From JAIYDJ01 sp031400505 (GTDB lineage Bacteria > Pseudomonadota > Alphaproteobacteria > Rhodobacterales > Rhodobacteraceae), in assembly GCA_031400505.1 (NCBI GenBank), contig JANNPZ010000038.1:62001-126000 (forward strand): a DNA stretch of 64,000 bases. The letters are read 5' to 3'. This document shows, one piece after another, positions 15,719-25,217 of the stretch. How positions within the stretch are numbered: position 1 is the first letter of the stretch; each line of letters begins with the position of its first letter. The notes beneath the pieces are model-generated. The model made no database searches, was not told the origin of the DNA, and was given only the letters and a program-made list of their open reading frames with translations. A program made the translations under genes and the position numbers.

Positions 15719-18127
15719 TCAGTGGGCTGTCTGCTGCGCGCCTGCGTCTGTGCCGGCCTTGCGGGCAGCGGCGGCTGCCTCTTCGGCGGCTTCATCCCAT
15801 TGGATAGACTCGGGTTGTTGCACCAGCGCCAGTTTCAGCACTTCGCGCACGTTCGACACTGGGATGATCTGCAGGCCTTGCTTGACGTTGTCGGGGATTT
15901 CCGACAGGTCCTTGAAGTTGTCCTGCGGGATCAGCACGGTCTTGATGCCGCCCCGCAAGGCCGCCAGCAGTTTTTCCTTCAGCCCGCCGATGGCCATCGC
16001 ATTGCCGCGCAAGGAAACCTCGCCCGTCATGGCGATGTCCTTGCGGACCGGGATCTGCGTCAGCACCGACACGATGGACGTCACCATGGCCAGACCGGCC
16101 GAAGGGCCGTCCTTGGGCGTGGCCCCATCGGGGACGTGGACGTGAATATCGACCGTCTCGAATTTGGTCGGCTTCACGCCGATTTCCGGGCTGATCGAGC
16201 GAACAAAGGACGCCGCCGCCTCGATAGACTCCTTCATCACATCGCCGAGTTTCCCGGTCGTCTTCATCCGGCCCTTGCCCGGCAGCCGCAGCGCCTCGAT
16301 CTGCAAGAGGTCACCGCCAACGGATGTCCAGGCGAGGCCAGTAACCACCCCGATCTGGTCAGTCGCCTCGGCCAGACCATAGCGATGGCGCTTGACGCCA
16401 AGGTAGCCTTCCAGCTCGTTTTCAGTGACTTCGACCGTTTTCGCGGTCTTCTTCACGATTTCGGTCACCGCCTTGCGCGCGAGTTTCGCAATCTCGCGTT
16501 CAAGGTTCCGCACGCCAGCCTCACGGGTGTAGGTGCGGATCATTTCGGTCAAGGCGGCATCGGTGATGCTGAACTCGCCCTTTTTCAGCGCGTGGTTGGT
16601 CGTTTGCTTGGGGATCAGGTGACCCTTGGCAATCTCGCGTTTTTCGTCCTCGGTATAGCCCGACAGCGGGATGATCTCCATCCGGTCCAGCAGCGGGCCG
16701 GGCATGTTGTAGCTGTTGGCCGTGGTCAGGAACATCACGTTGGACAGATCGTATTCCACCTCAAGGTAGTGGTCCACGAAGGTCGCGTTCTGTTCCGGGT
16801 CCAGCACTTCGAGCATGGCCGACGCCGGATCGCCGCGGAAGTCATTGCCCATCTTGTCAATCTCATCGAGCAGGATCAGCGGGTTGGTCGTCTTCGCCTT
16901 CTTCAGCGCCTGGATGATCTTGCCGGGCATTGACCCGATATAGGTCCGCCGGTGACCCCGGATTTCGGATTCGTCGCGCACGCCGCCAAGGCTGATGCGG
17001 ATGAACTCGCGCCCCGTGGCCTTGGCGACCGACCGGCCAAGCGAGGTTTTCCCGACGCCCGGAGGGCCGACGAGGCACAGGATCGGGCCTTTCAGCTTGG
17101 CGCTACGCGCCTGCACCGCCAGATATTCGACGATGCGTTCCTTGACCTTTTCCAGACCGTAATGATCGGCATCCAGCACCGCCTGCGCCGCCTTGAGATC
17201 CTTCTTGACGCGGGATTTGACGCCCCACGGCACACCCAGAATCCAGTCCAGATAGTTGCGCACCACTGTCGCCTCGGCCGACATTGGCGACATCGACTTC
17301 AGCTTCTTCACCTCGGCCTCGGCCTTGTCGCGGGCCTCTTTGGACAGCGCTGTCTTTGCGATGCGGGCCTCAAGCTCGGCCACCTCGTTCTGCGCCTCGT
17401 CGCCGTCGCCCAGCTCGCGCTGGATCGCCTTCATCTGCTCGTTCAGATAGTACTCGCGCTGCGTGCGCTCCATCTGCGTCTTCACGCGGGATTTGATCTT
17501 TTTCTCGACCTGTAGCACGGACATCTCGCCCTGCATCTGGCCGTAAACCTTTTCCAGCCGTTCCGCCACGTCGAGCGTTTCCAGAAGGTCCTGCTTGACG
17601 GCTACGTCAACGCCCAGATGACCGGAGACAAGGTCGGCAAGCCTTGCGGGTTCGCGCGCTTCTGCCACGGCCCCCAAAGCCTCTTCCGGGATGTTCTTGC
17701 GGATTTTGGCGTAACGCTCGAACTCTTCGCCAACCGAGCGCAACAGCGCCTCTACAGAGGCCGGATCACCGGGTGTTTCGGTCAGGGCAACGGCGCTTGC
17801 CTCGAAGAAATTCGGATTGGCAATGAAATCAACGATGCGCACACGGGCCTTGCCCTCGACCAGGACCTTGACCGTGCCATCGGGCAATTTCAGCAATTGC
17901 AGGACGTTGGCCAGAACGCCAACGCGGTAGATGCCATCCGTGGCTGGATCATCAATCGACGGGTCGATTTGGGATGACAGCAGAATCTGCTTGTCGTCTG
18001 CCATCACTTCTTCCAATGCGCGCACGGATTTTTCGCGCCCGACAAACAGCGGCACGATCATGTGCGGAAACACGACAATATCGCGCAGCGGCAAGACGGG
18101 GTAGCTTGGGGACAGTTGGTCAGTCAT
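15719..18127 (-). CDS. lon: ATP-dependent protease Lon
   Basis: AAA+ serine protease that degrades misfolded and regulatory proteins in the cytoplasm. 802 residues: an N-terminal substrate domain beginning YPVLPLRDIVVFPHM, a AAA module with Walker A GPPGVGKTS and Walker B-type LILLDEIDKMG, and a C-terminal protease domain with the catalytic Ser in DGPSAGLAM (near 680) and Lys in GGLKEKLLAA (near 720). The start is the ATG before TDQLSPSY, preceded by AAGGA at about six bases; the frame runs on upstream without family homology. In Caulobacter Lon turns over cell-cycle regulators, which may be relevant to the CtrA site in front of the GTA. Confidence 0.97.
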   Translation of the reverse strand: MTDQLSPSYPVLPLRDIVVFPHMIVPLFVGREKSVRALEEVMADDKQILLSSQIDPSIDDPATDGIYRVGVLANVLQLLKLPDGTVKVLVEGKARVRIVDFIANPNFFEASAVALTETPGDPASVEALLRSVGEEFERYAKIRKNIPEEALGAVAEAREPARLADLVSGHLGVDVAVKQDLLETLDVAERLEKVYGQMQGEMSVLQVEKKIKSRVKTQMERTQREYYLNEQMKAIQRELGDGDEAQNEVAELEARIAKTALSKEARDKAEAEVKKLKSMSPMSAEATVVRNYLDWILGVPWGVKSRVKKDLKAAQAVLDADHYGLEKVKERIVEYLAVQARSAKLKGPILCLVGPPGVGKTSLGRSVAKATGREFIRISLGGVRDESEIRGHRRTYIGSMPGKIIQALKKAKTTNPLILLDEIDKMGNDFRGDPASAMLEVLDPEQNATFVDHYLEVEYDLSNVMFLTTANSYNMPGPLLDRMEIIPLSGYTEDEKREIAKGHLIPKQTTNHALKKGEFSITDAALTEMIRTYTREAGVRNLEREIAKLARKAVTEIVKKTAKTVEVTENELEGYLGVKRHRYGLAEATDQIGVVTGLAWTSVGGDLLQIEALRLPGKGRMKTTGKLGDVMKESIEAAASFVRSISPEIGVKPTKFETVDIHVHVPDGATPKDGPSAGLAMVTSIVSVLTQIPVRKDIAMTGEVSLRGNAMAIGGLKEKLLAALRGGIKTVLIPQDNFKDLSEIPDNVKQGLQIIPVSNVREVLKLALVQQPESIQWDEAAEEAAAAARKAGTDAGAQQTAH

Positions 18128-18203
18128 GCGGTGTCCTTTCTGGCAGGAAGGCCTTGGTCCCGATTGTCGGCAACATCTTCGGCCTTCCCCGGTACGGGAG
18201 CTA

Positions 18204-18232
18204 TATCTGGTGGTGGCAAGGCGAGGTGTCAA
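18204..18232 (-). promoter_or_regulatory. Candidate lon promoter
   Basis: Minus strand TTGACA, 17-base spacer, CAGATA. The -35 box is perfect and the -10 box weak. Transcription would start about 70 bases upstream of the lon ATG. I looked for a heat-shock (RpoH-type) pair and saw only an unconvincing CTTG. Confidence 0.45.
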
Positions 18233-18554
18233 CCAGGTGGTAAGATGCTTGTTACAAGGTGCCCTTTGGCGCGAGCGCTGGCAAGCCGACAAAAGTTAAC
18301 CGGTAAAGGAATGGCGCGCCGTGACCAACGCGCCACCCTTCCGATCTGGCCCAGTCTCCTAGCGCCTGGTCGTCCCTATGCGGGTACCGCGCCGCCGACT
18401 TGCAGTAGCCACATGGCTGATCCGCTGCCCATGCCAAAGCTGTGCGGCGATCTTGCCGTTATTTGCGCTGAGGGCTGCGTTGCCTTGCTTGCAGCCTGTG
18501 ACCGGTTCCGCCGAATGGATACCCGGGGTCCAGGCATAGCCGCTGCCCCCGAGT

Positions 18555-18641
18555 ACAGTTGCGGGTCAGCGCTGCCAGACTGACGCGGTTTTTCAGCGTC
18601 AGGGCGCCTGGTGTCAGCGGGAGGAACAGCTTGTCGGTCAA
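18555..18641 (-). pseudogene. Relic N-terminus of an ene-reductase (Old Yellow Enzyme family) gene
   Basis: On the minus strand a TTG opens into TDKLFLPLTPGALTLKNRVS and then LAALTRNC, closely resembling the first 28 or so residues of NADH:flavin oxidoreductases/alkene reductases (typically TDKLF-PL-LGALTLKNR-V-APLTRNR). After this point the frame runs into unrelated sequence and stops 60 codons in, and none of the later flavin-binding blocks follow. The usual ATG has become TTG. This is best read as the surviving edge of a deleted gene. The rest of the lon-tgt gap, 18233 to 18797, holds no convincing gene. Confidence 0.55.
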
Positions 18642-18693
18642 TTGCGTCTATCTTTGGGTTGCCTCCGTTGAATTCATGCGCGCGACCGGCGGC

Positions 18694-18729
18694 AACAAGG
18701 ACGCCGGCGCCAACAAGGACGCCGGCGCC
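18694..18729. repeat. Two tandem 18-bp repeats in the lon-tgt gap
   Basis: AACAAGGACGCCGGCGCC occurs twice back to back. It lies just upstream of the ene-reductase relic, in an otherwise decayed intergenic stretch. Confidence 0.7.
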
Positions 18730-18797
18730 AATCGATGCAGCGGGGTTGCACAGATCCACGCGATTCCATGATTTCAAGTTGCCCGACAGCGCCCGTT

Positions 18798-19940
18798 TCA
18801 GCAGCCAATAGTATGAGCATCGATGTCACCCATCGCCCGCGCCGCATGAAACTCTGTGACAAAGGCCTGCAGGCGGTTTGCAGCAATCGCATCGCGCAGA
18901 CCCTGCATCAAACTCTGATAGTAGTGCAGGTTGTGCCAAGTCAGCAGCATCGATGCGATGATCTCTTGCGCGCGCAGGACGTGATGCAGATAGGCGCGGC
19001 TGTACCCCGCGCAGCACGGGCAGGTGCAGGTTTCATCCAAGGGGCGCGGGTCGTTCTGATGGCGCGCGTTGCGCAGGTTGACCTGGCCACGCGGGGTCCA
19101 GCCCTGCCCCGTGCGCCCCGACCGCGATGGCAGCACGCAATCCATCATGTCGATGCCGCGTTCCACCGCACCGACGATGTCATCAGGTTTGCCCACCCCC
19201 ATCAGATAGCGCGGCTTGTCGGCTGGCAACAGACCCGGGGCATAATCCAGAACGCCCAGCATTGCGGCCTGCCCTTCACCCACCGCAAGACCACCCACCG
19301 CATAGCCGTCGAAGCCAATTGACGTCAGGGCCGCCGCACTTTCGGCTCGCAATTCGGGCGTGACACCGCCCTGCATGATCCCGAACAATGCATGGCCGGG
19401 GCGATCCCCGAACGCCTCGCGCGACCGTTGCGCCCACCGCATGGACAGGCGCGTGGCACGGGCAACCTCTTCATCGCTGGCAGGCAGAGCCGGGCATTCG
19501 TCAAAGCACATCACGATATCCGACCCAAGCAGTGCCTGGATCTGCATGCTGCGCTCTGGCGACAGGTGGTGGGACGATCCGTCGATGTGCGATTTGAAGG
19601 TGACGCCGTCTTCGGTCAGTTTGCGCAGGCCGGCGAGGCTCATCACCTGAAAACCACCCGAATCCGTAAGGATCGGCTTTTGCCAGTTCATGAAGCGGTG
19701 CAACCCGCCCAAAGCCGCTATTCGTTCGGCAGTCGGGCGCAGCATCAGGTGATAGGTGTTGCCAAGCAGGATGTCCGCCCCGGTTTCGGCAACACTGCCA
19801 GGCAACATCGCCTTGACGGTTGCAGCGGTTCCGACTGGCATGAACGCCGGCGTTCGGATCATCCCGCGCGGCGTTTGGAGGATTCCAGTGCGGGCCGCGC
19901 CGTCGGTGGCCGTCAGCGAGAAGGTGATACCGGTTGCCAT
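18798..19940 (-). CDS. tgt: Queuine tRNA-ribosyltransferase (tRNA-guanine transglycosylase)
   Basis: Exchanges G34 of tRNA-Asp, -Asn, -His and -Tyr for the queuosine precursor. 380 residues, the normal bacterial length, with TDSGGFQVMSL (catalytic Asp and substrate loop), CFDECPAL (second active-site block), GGLAVGEGQ, and the C-terminal zinc site CTCPCCAGYSRAYLHH, completed by a later His in LLTWHNLHYY. AGGGGAA precedes the ATG. It stands alone between the decayed stretch and nrdJ. A substrate tRNA, tRNA-Asp(GTC), is encoded 5.5 kb away. Confidence 0.97.
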   Translation of the reverse strand: MATGITFSLTATDGAARTGILQTPRGMIRTPAFMPVGTAATVKAMLPGSVAETGADILLGNTYHLMLRPTAERIAALGGLHRFMNWQKPILTDSGGFQVMSLAGLRKLTEDGVTFKSHIDGSSHHLSPERSMQIQALLGSDIVMCFDECPALPASDEEVARATRLSMRWAQRSREAFGDRPGHALFGIMQGGVTPELRAESAAALTSIGFDGYAVGGLAVGEGQAAMLGVLDYAPGLLPADKPRYLMGVGKPDDIVGAVERGIDMMDCVLPSRSGRTGQGWTPRGQVNLRNARHQNDPRPLDETCTCPCCAGYSRAYLHHVLRAQEIIASMLLTWHNLHYYQSLMQGLRDAIAANRLQAFVTEFHAARAMGDIDAHTIGC

Positions 19941-20071
19941 ATGTTCCCCTGCCTCGGCGCCTTGTGAGCCATACCAAACGCTTTGCCAAGAGGGCGGCAG
20001 ACATCAAGGGCTGGGGAGTAGCGACCCTGACGCTTGACAGTCTTGCGGGGTACGGCGCTTGTTGGCGGGAC

Positions 20072-20101
20072 GGGGTGCGGAAATGTCACTTTCCGCACCC
20101 C
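20072..20101. terminator. Strong hairpin downstream of nrdJ
   Basis: Perfect 12-bp inverted repeat GGGGTGCGGAAA / TTTCCGCACCCC with a six-base loop, eight bases past the nrdJ stop. No clear T-run follows, so termination is inferred from strength and position. Confidence 0.6.
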
Positions 20102-20108
20102 TCGACCA

Positions 20109-23100
20109 TCAGCTACACCCCGACGTACCTCCGCAGGTGTTGCATTTCATGCAAGTGCCGTTGCGCACCAGCGTGTAGTTGCCGCATTCGCCGCAGGGGT
20201 CGCCTTCATAGCCTTGCATCTTGGCTTTCGCGCGGGCGTCGATGCCGACGGTGCCCGTGGACAGCGCTGTAGCCCCATGGAAGCTGGCGGCGGGGTCACG
20301 GAAGCCTGCGCCGACGGAAGCGGCCTGCGGCATCATCATGTTCAGCGTTGCCACCGGATCGGTACCATTGGCATAGGCTTGCGCGCCCATCCCGCCCTGC
20401 AGAACCACCAGTTCCTGCGGCAGACGCTTGCGCAGATAGCCGGTCGAACTGATCTGTTTCAGCACTTCGAGGCCCCGCGAGGCGGCTTTCTCGGATATTT
20501 CCGTGACGTTCGGCTTGCCCTCGTCCTCGCCACGGCCCAGGTCGTCAAAGCTTGCGCCGGTGGGTTTGACATGCGCAAGGTCGGTGCGGTCAAGATAGCT
20601 GACCGCCAGTTCGCGGAAGATGTAGTCAAGTATCGAGGTCGCGTTCTTGATGCTGTCGTTGCCCTGCACCATACCGGCGGGTTCGAACTTGGTGAAGGTG
20701 AAGGCCTCGACAAACTCTTCCAGCGGCACGCCGTATTGGAGGCCAACCGAAATCGCGATGGCGAAGTTGTTCATCATGGCGCGGAATCCTGCGCCTTCCT
20801 TGTGCATGTCGATGAAGATCTCGCCCAGCGTGCCGTCCTTGTATTCGCCGGTGCGCAGGTAAACCTTGTGCCCGCCGACGATGGCCTTTTGCGTATAGCC
20901 CTTGCGACGCTCGGGCAGTTTCTCGCGGTGGGAGCGGACGATTTCCTTGAGGTAGATCTTTTCGACGATCTTCTCGGCCAGAACCACGGCCTTTTCCTGC
21001 GCTGAACCGCTTGTCAGCGCCTCTTCGGCCTCTTCGTCGTCGTCCACCAGCGCGGATGCCAGCGGCTGCGACAGTTTCGAGCCGTCACGGTAAAGCGCGT
21101 TGGCCTTGATGCCGAGCGAGTGCGACAGTTCATAGGCTGCCAGCGTTTCCTCGATCGTGGCCGAATTCGGCATGTTGATCGTCTTGGAAATCGCGCCCGA
21201 GATGAAGGACTGCGCTGCCGCCATCATGTGAATATGGCTGTCCACTGACAGATACCGTTTGCCGGTCTTGCCGCACGGATTTGCGCAGTCGAACACGCTG
21301 TAATCTTCGGGCTTCAGGAACGGAGCACCTTCAAGGGTCATCGTGCCGCAGACATGGTCGTTGGCCGCATCGATCTGCGCCTTGGTAAAGCCAAGATGTC
21401 GCAAGAGATCAAACGTCGGGTCGTTCAGCTTTTCATCGGGGATCCCCAGCGTGCCTTTGCAGAAATCCAGCCCCAGCGTCCACTGGTTGAAGACAAAGCG
21501 GATATCGAAGGCAGACGGCAGGGCGGCTGCGATCTTGTCCAGTTCCTGCGCGCCGAACCCATGACCGATCAGGCTGGTCGCGTTGATCGCTGGGCAGTTG
21601 CCGATTGATCCGTGGCCCACGGCATAGGCCACAATCTCGGCCGCCTGAGAGGTGGAATAACCAAGCTTTTCCAACGCCGCGGGAACCGACTGGTTGATGA
21701 TCTTGAAATACCCCCCACCGGCAAGTTTCTTGAACTTGACCAGCGCAAAGTCGGGTTCGATGCCCGTCGTGTCGCAGTCCATCACCAGGCCAATCGTGCC
21801 GGTGGGCGCGATCACAGTGGTTTGCGCGTTGCGATAGCCATGCGCCTCGCCCAGCGTCAGCGCCTCGTCCCAGCTTGATTTGGCAAGGGTGACCAAGGTC
21901 TGGTCAGGGCAGTTGGCCGCGTCGAGTGCTACCGGATGCACGTTGAGGCCTTCGAACTCTGTCTTGGCATAGGCGGCCGCGCGGTGGTTGCGGATCACGC
22001 GCAGCATGTGGTCGCGGTTACGGGCATAGCCTGCAAACGGGCCAAGTTCGGCTGCCATCTCGGCCGATGTCGCAAAGGAAACCCCGGTCATCAGCGCGGT
22101 CAGCGCCCCACACAGCGCGCGGCCTTCCGCACTGTCATAGCCAAGGCCCATGTTCATCAAGAGCCCGCCGATATTGGCATAGCCGAGGCCCAGAGTTCGG
22201 AAGTCATAGCTGTTCTGCGCAATCTCCTTTGACGGGAACTGCGCCATCATCACGCTGACTTCCAGCGTCACGGTCCACAGACGTGTCGCGTGGATATAGC
22301 CTTCGGCGTCAAAGCGGTCGGCCTTATAGAAGGTCAGCAGGTTCATCGACGCAAGGTTGCAGGCAGTGTCATCGAGAAACATGTATTCCGAACAGGGGTT
22401 CGATCCGCGGATCGCGCCGTCTTCCGGGCAGGTGTGCCAGGCGTTGACCGTGTCGTGAAACTGGATGCCGGGGTCGGCGCAGGCCCAGGCGGCGTGGCCG
22501 ACCTGATCCCAAAGATCGCGGGCCTTGATCGACTTGGCGGTCTTGCCATCCGTGCGGCGGATCAGCGCCCAGTCCGCATCGTCGCGCACCGCCTGCAAGA
22601 AGGCGTCCGTCACCCGGACCGAGTTGTTGGAGTTCTGGCCGGACACCGTGTTATAGGCCTCGGAATCCCAATCCACGTCGTAGGTGGGGAATTCGATCGA
22701 CGTGAAACCCTGACGCGCGTATTGCAGCACGCGGAAGGTGTAGGTGTCGGGGATCAGGGCCTTCTTCGCGGCCTTGATCGCAGCTTTCAGGGCGGGGTTT
22801 TTCGTGGCATCTGTGGCATCGGCTATCGTGCCGTCCCAGGCCTTGATCGCAGCGAAGATGTCGTTCAGGCGGGCCTCGTGGGATTTGGACCCGGCAACGA
22901 GGCTGGCAACCTTCTGTTCCTCAATGACTTTCCAGTTGATGAACGCCTCGATATCAGGGTGATCCATGTCGCAGATCACCATTTTCGCCGCGCGCCGGGT
23001 TGTGCCGCCGGATTTGATGGCGCCCGCTGCCCGGTCGCCGATCTTCAGGAACCCCATCAACCCGCTGGACTTGCCGCCGCCCGAAAGCTTTTCGCCCTCG

Positions 23101-23819
23101 CCGCGCAGGGACGAGAAGTTGGTGCCGGTGCCTGAGCCGTATTTGAATAGCCGCGCCTCGCGGACCCACAGGTCCATGATGCCACCGTCACCCACCAGAT
23201 CGTCCTTGACCGACTGGATGAAGCAGGCATGTGGCTGGGGATGTTCGTAGGCGCTGGAAGATTTGGTCAGTTCGCCCGATTTATAGTCCACATAGAAATG
23301 CCCCTGGCTGGGCCCATCGATGCCGTAAGCCCAGTGCAGGCCGGTGTTGAACCATTGCGGGCTGTTGGGGGCCGCCATTTGACGCGCCAGCATGAACCGC
23401 ATCTCGTCGTAATAGGTTTGCGCGTCCGTCTCGGCGGTGAAGTATCCGCCTTTCCAGCCCCAATAGGCCCAAGCACCCGCGAGACGATCAAAGACTTGCT
23501 TGGCGCTGGTTTCACCGACAAACCGCTGCTCGACGGGCAGTTTCTTCAATGCGGCCTCGTCGGGAACCGACCGCCACAAAAACTCGGGAACACCCTGTTC
23601 TTTCACCCGTTTGGCCACCGCGGGCACACCCGCCTTGCGGAAGTACTTTTGTGCAAGAACGTCTGCCGCGACCTGGCTCCACCCATCGGGCGCTTCCACC
23701 GCTTCGTTGCGAAACACGATTGTCCCATCGGGATTGCGAATCTCTGACGTGGTCAAATTGAAGCTGATCGCCCCATATGCCCCGGTTGTCTCTGTCGTGA
23801 ACTTCCGCTCGACCCTCAT
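20109..23819 (-). CDS. nrdJ: Adenosylcobalamin-dependent (class II) ribonucleotide reductase
   Basis: Reduces ribonucleotides to deoxyribonucleotides with a B12-generated radical, with or without oxygen. 1236 residues, the long NrdJ form of alphaproteobacteria. Recognisable blocks are GSGTGTNFSSLRG, NPCSEYMFLDDTACNLASMNL (substrate-site cysteines), APTGTIGLVMDCDTTGIEP and NMPNSATIEE, ending in a zinc-ribbon tail with CGECGNYTLVRNGTC and CNTCGG. The start is the ATG before RVERKF, with GGAG nine bases upstream; the longer frame lacks homology. The 400-base upstream gap holds palindromes and a possible promoter (separate entries). No class I or III reductase is in the window. Confidence 0.96.
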   Translation of the reverse strand: MRVERKFTTETTGAYGAISFNLTTSEIRNPDGTIVFRNEAVEAPDGWSQVAADVLAQKYFRKAGVPAVAKRVKEQGVPEFLWRSVPDEAALKKLPVEQRFVGETSAKQVFDRLAGAWAYWGWKGGYFTAETDAQTYYDEMRFMLARQMAAPNSPQWFNTGLHWAYGIDGPSQGHFYVDYKSGELTKSSSAYEHPQPHACFIQSVKDDLVGDGGIMDLWVREARLFKYGSGTGTNFSSLRGEGEKLSGGGKSSGLMGFLKIGDRAAGAIKSGGTTRRAAKMVICDMDHPDIEAFINWKVIEEQKVASLVAGSKSHEARLNDIFAAIKAWDGTIADATDATKNPALKAAIKAAKKALIPDTYTFRVLQYARQGFTSIEFPTYDVDWDSEAYNTVSGQNSNNSVRVTDAFLQAVRDDADWALIRRTDGKTAKSIKARDLWDQVGHAAWACADPGIQFHDTVNAWHTCPEDGAIRGSNPCSEYMFLDDTACNLASMNLLTFYKADRFDAEGYIHATRLWTVTLEVSVMMAQFPSKEIAQNSYDFRTLGLGYANIGGLLMNMGLGYDSAEGRALCGALTALMTGVSFATSAEMAAELGPFAGYARNRDHMLRVIRNHRAAAYAKTEFEGLNVHPVALDAANCPDQTLVTLAKSSWDEALTLGEAHGYRNAQTTVIAPTGTIGLVMDCDTTGIEPDFALVKFKKLAGGGYFKIINQSVPAALEKLGYSTSQAAEIVAYAVGHGSIGNCPAINATSLIGHGFGAQELDKIAAALPSAFDIRFVFNQWTLGLDFCKGTLGIPDEKLNDPTFDLLRHLGFTKAQIDAANDHVCGTMTLEGAPFLKPEDYSVFDCANPCGKTGKRYLSVDSHIHMMAAAQSFISGAISKTINMPNSATIEETLAAYELSHSLGIKANALYRDGSKLSQPLASALVDDDEEAEEALTSGSAQEKAVVLAEKIVEKIYLKEIVRSHREKLPERRKGYTQKAIVGGHKVYLRTGEYKDGTLGEIFIDMHKEGAGFRAMMNNFAIAISVGLQYGVPLEEFVEAFTFTKFEPAGMVQGNDSIKNATSILDYIFRELAVSYLDRTDLAHVKPTGASFDDLGRGEDEGKPNVTEISEKAASRGLEVLKQISSTGYLRKRLPQELVVLQGGMGAQAYANGTDPVATLNMMMPQAASVGAGFRDPAASFHGATALSTGTVGIDARAKAKMQGYEGDPCGECGNYTLVRNGTCMKCNTCGGTSGCS

Positions 23820-23928
23820 CTGCCCCGTCTCCGTTTTCGTTGCGGCGGGGCTTGTTGCGCACCCGTCCGTTGTCCCCAATCCATGCCGCACCGGTCAACA
23901 CATTTCCGCACCGTCACAAGCCGGGTTT

Positions 23929-23944
23929 GCATCCACTTGGATGC
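23929..23944. promoter_or_regulatory. Inverted repeat in the nrdJ leader
   Basis: GCATCCA-CT-TGGATGC, a seven-base perfect inverted repeat about 110 bases upstream of the nrdJ ATG. It could be an operator or a small RNA hairpin. No cobalamin riboswitch B12 box is visible around it. Confidence 0.4.
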
Positions 23945-23974
23945 GTCGCGGATCGCTGTGTTGTCTGCCGGACA

Positions 23975-23990
23975 TCACCACATCTGGTGT
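23975..23990. promoter_or_regulatory. Candidate NrdR-like palindrome upstream of nrdJ
   Basis: TCACCACATCTGGTGT, read on the minus strand as ACACCAGATGTGGTGA, resembles the NrdR box ACACAATATATTGTGT (about 11 of 16 positions) and is itself nearly symmetric. NrdR boxes usually come as pairs about three helical turns apart, and I cannot see a convincing partner. Confidence 0.3.
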
Positions 23991-24058
23991 CAGTTTCGGC
24001 GGCTTTATCAAAATGTCGCAAATCGCGAGATCGTTCAACGCTTTTTTTAGACTTACCC

Positions 24059-24087
24059 ACTACATTTTGCGATTGACCGCAGATCAA
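24059..24087 (-). promoter_or_regulatory. Possible nrdJ promoter
   Basis: Minus strand TTGATC, 17-base spacer, TGTAGT: four of six matches in each box. It would give a leader of about 230 bases. The rest of the gap from 23820 to 24219 shows no gene. Confidence 0.25.
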
Positions 24088-24219
24088 TATCTAGGTCTGG
24101 CATCACGGCGCGGTTCAGACAGCGCGCAGCAGCGCTTCATCCAATGGTCGAAGGGTGCTGAATACATCATGAAATCGCCACAGTTGGCGCAAAACGCTCT
24201 TACGGCACCTGAATGCCGA

Positions 24220-25101
24220 TCATGACTTGCGATTCATCAGCACGATTCCCGACGCGACCAACGCCGCCGCGCCAAGAAGCGAAATCGACACAGGTTCGCC
24301 AAAAATGAAATGCCCCAACGAAATTGCGAACACCGGTGTCAGGAACGCAAAGCTGGCGACCGTCGACGGTGGATAGACCGACAAAAGCCACAGCCAGCCG
24401 ATGAATCCGCCCGCCACCACCACCGACGCCTGAAAGATCAGACCGACCCAATGCAACGGCTCGACCTCGCGCAGCAATGGGCCGAACACCGGAGCCAAAA
24501 GCAGCAGGATCGGCCCGGACACCAACACCATCCACCAAAGCTGCATTTCAGGGCCCGCCTCGCGCAGCCGGGTTGCGCGGGCCAGAAACGCCGTCCCGGC
24601 CCACCCCAACGCAGCACCCAAGGCACACAGATCGCCCACCAGCGACCCCGCATTCCCCGACGATGCCCCCCCAAGGATCGCCCAGCTGGTTCCGGAAAAC
24701 GACACAAGCAGGCCCGCGCCTTTGAGCGGTGTCAGCCGTTGGCCTGGCAGGCCGAAATGGGACATTATCGCAAACCAGACCGGCATCGAATAGAAGATGA
24801 CCGAGGCACGTCCAACAGTTGTCAGGTCCAACGCCAGGAAAAGGCAAAGGAATTCGGCAGCAAAGATCGTGCCGATCAGCAGCCCGGGGCCAAGGTCAGC
24901 ACGTGCAGGGCGCGGCAAGCGTCCCTTCCAGGCCAGCCAGACCGTGACAAACCCCACCGCAAGAACCGAGCGCAGGCCGGCAGAAAACACCGGTTGCAGA
25001 CCAGTGTTCACGCCCTTGATGATGATCTGATTTACAGCCAGAAGCAGCGTGATGCCAAGCAGGACACCCGCCCCGAAGCCGTCCAGCCTGTCTTTGCGCA
25101 T
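24220..25101 (-). CDS. EamA/DMT-family transporter
   Basis: 293-residue inner-membrane protein with about ten hydrophobic segments arranged as two EamA repeats (first half from GAGVLLGITLLL, second from LVGDLCALGAALGWAG). The family includes exporters of amino acids and metabolites; the substrate cannot be read from sequence. The ATG before RKDRLDGF has GGAG five bases upstream; the longer open frame starts in non-membrane sequence. It is divergent from the Fur/Mur gene, sharing a 116-base intergenic region. Confidence 0.88.
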   Translation of the reverse strand: MRKDRLDGFGAGVLLGITLLLAVNQIIIKGVNTGLQPVFSAGLRSVLAVGFVTVWLAWKGRLPRPARADLGPGLLIGTIFAAEFLCLFLALDLTTVGRASVIFYSMPVWFAIMSHFGLPGQRLTPLKGAGLLVSFSGTSWAILGGASSGNAGSLVGDLCALGAALGWAGTAFLARATRLREAGPEMQLWWMVLVSGPILLLLAPVFGPLLREVEPLHWVGLIFQASVVVAGGFIGWLWLLSVYPPSTVASFAFLTPVFAISLGHFIFGEPVSISLLGAAALVASGIVLMNRKS

Positions 25102-25217
25102 CGCGTCTCCTCGGATGACCATCACCGTTTCGCACTGGCTGGCCGCTGTCAAGGCGTTGAAAGCGCTGGCAACCCAGGTCGGCTTCACGTACTAAAACCA
25201 ACAGCGGAGGCAACCCG

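Noticed and set aside
15722..16933. 403-codon plus-strand frame opposite lon
   Set aside because: Shadow of lon; low-complexity residues and no recognisable domain.
18376..18777. 133-codon minus-strand frame in the lon-tgt gap
   Set aside because: No homology, repeats inside, and a different frame carries the ene-reductase relic; the region looks decayed.
23820..24219. Cobalamin riboswitch upstream of nrdJ
   Set aside because: No B12-box-like sequence or GCCACTG element could be found on the minus strand.
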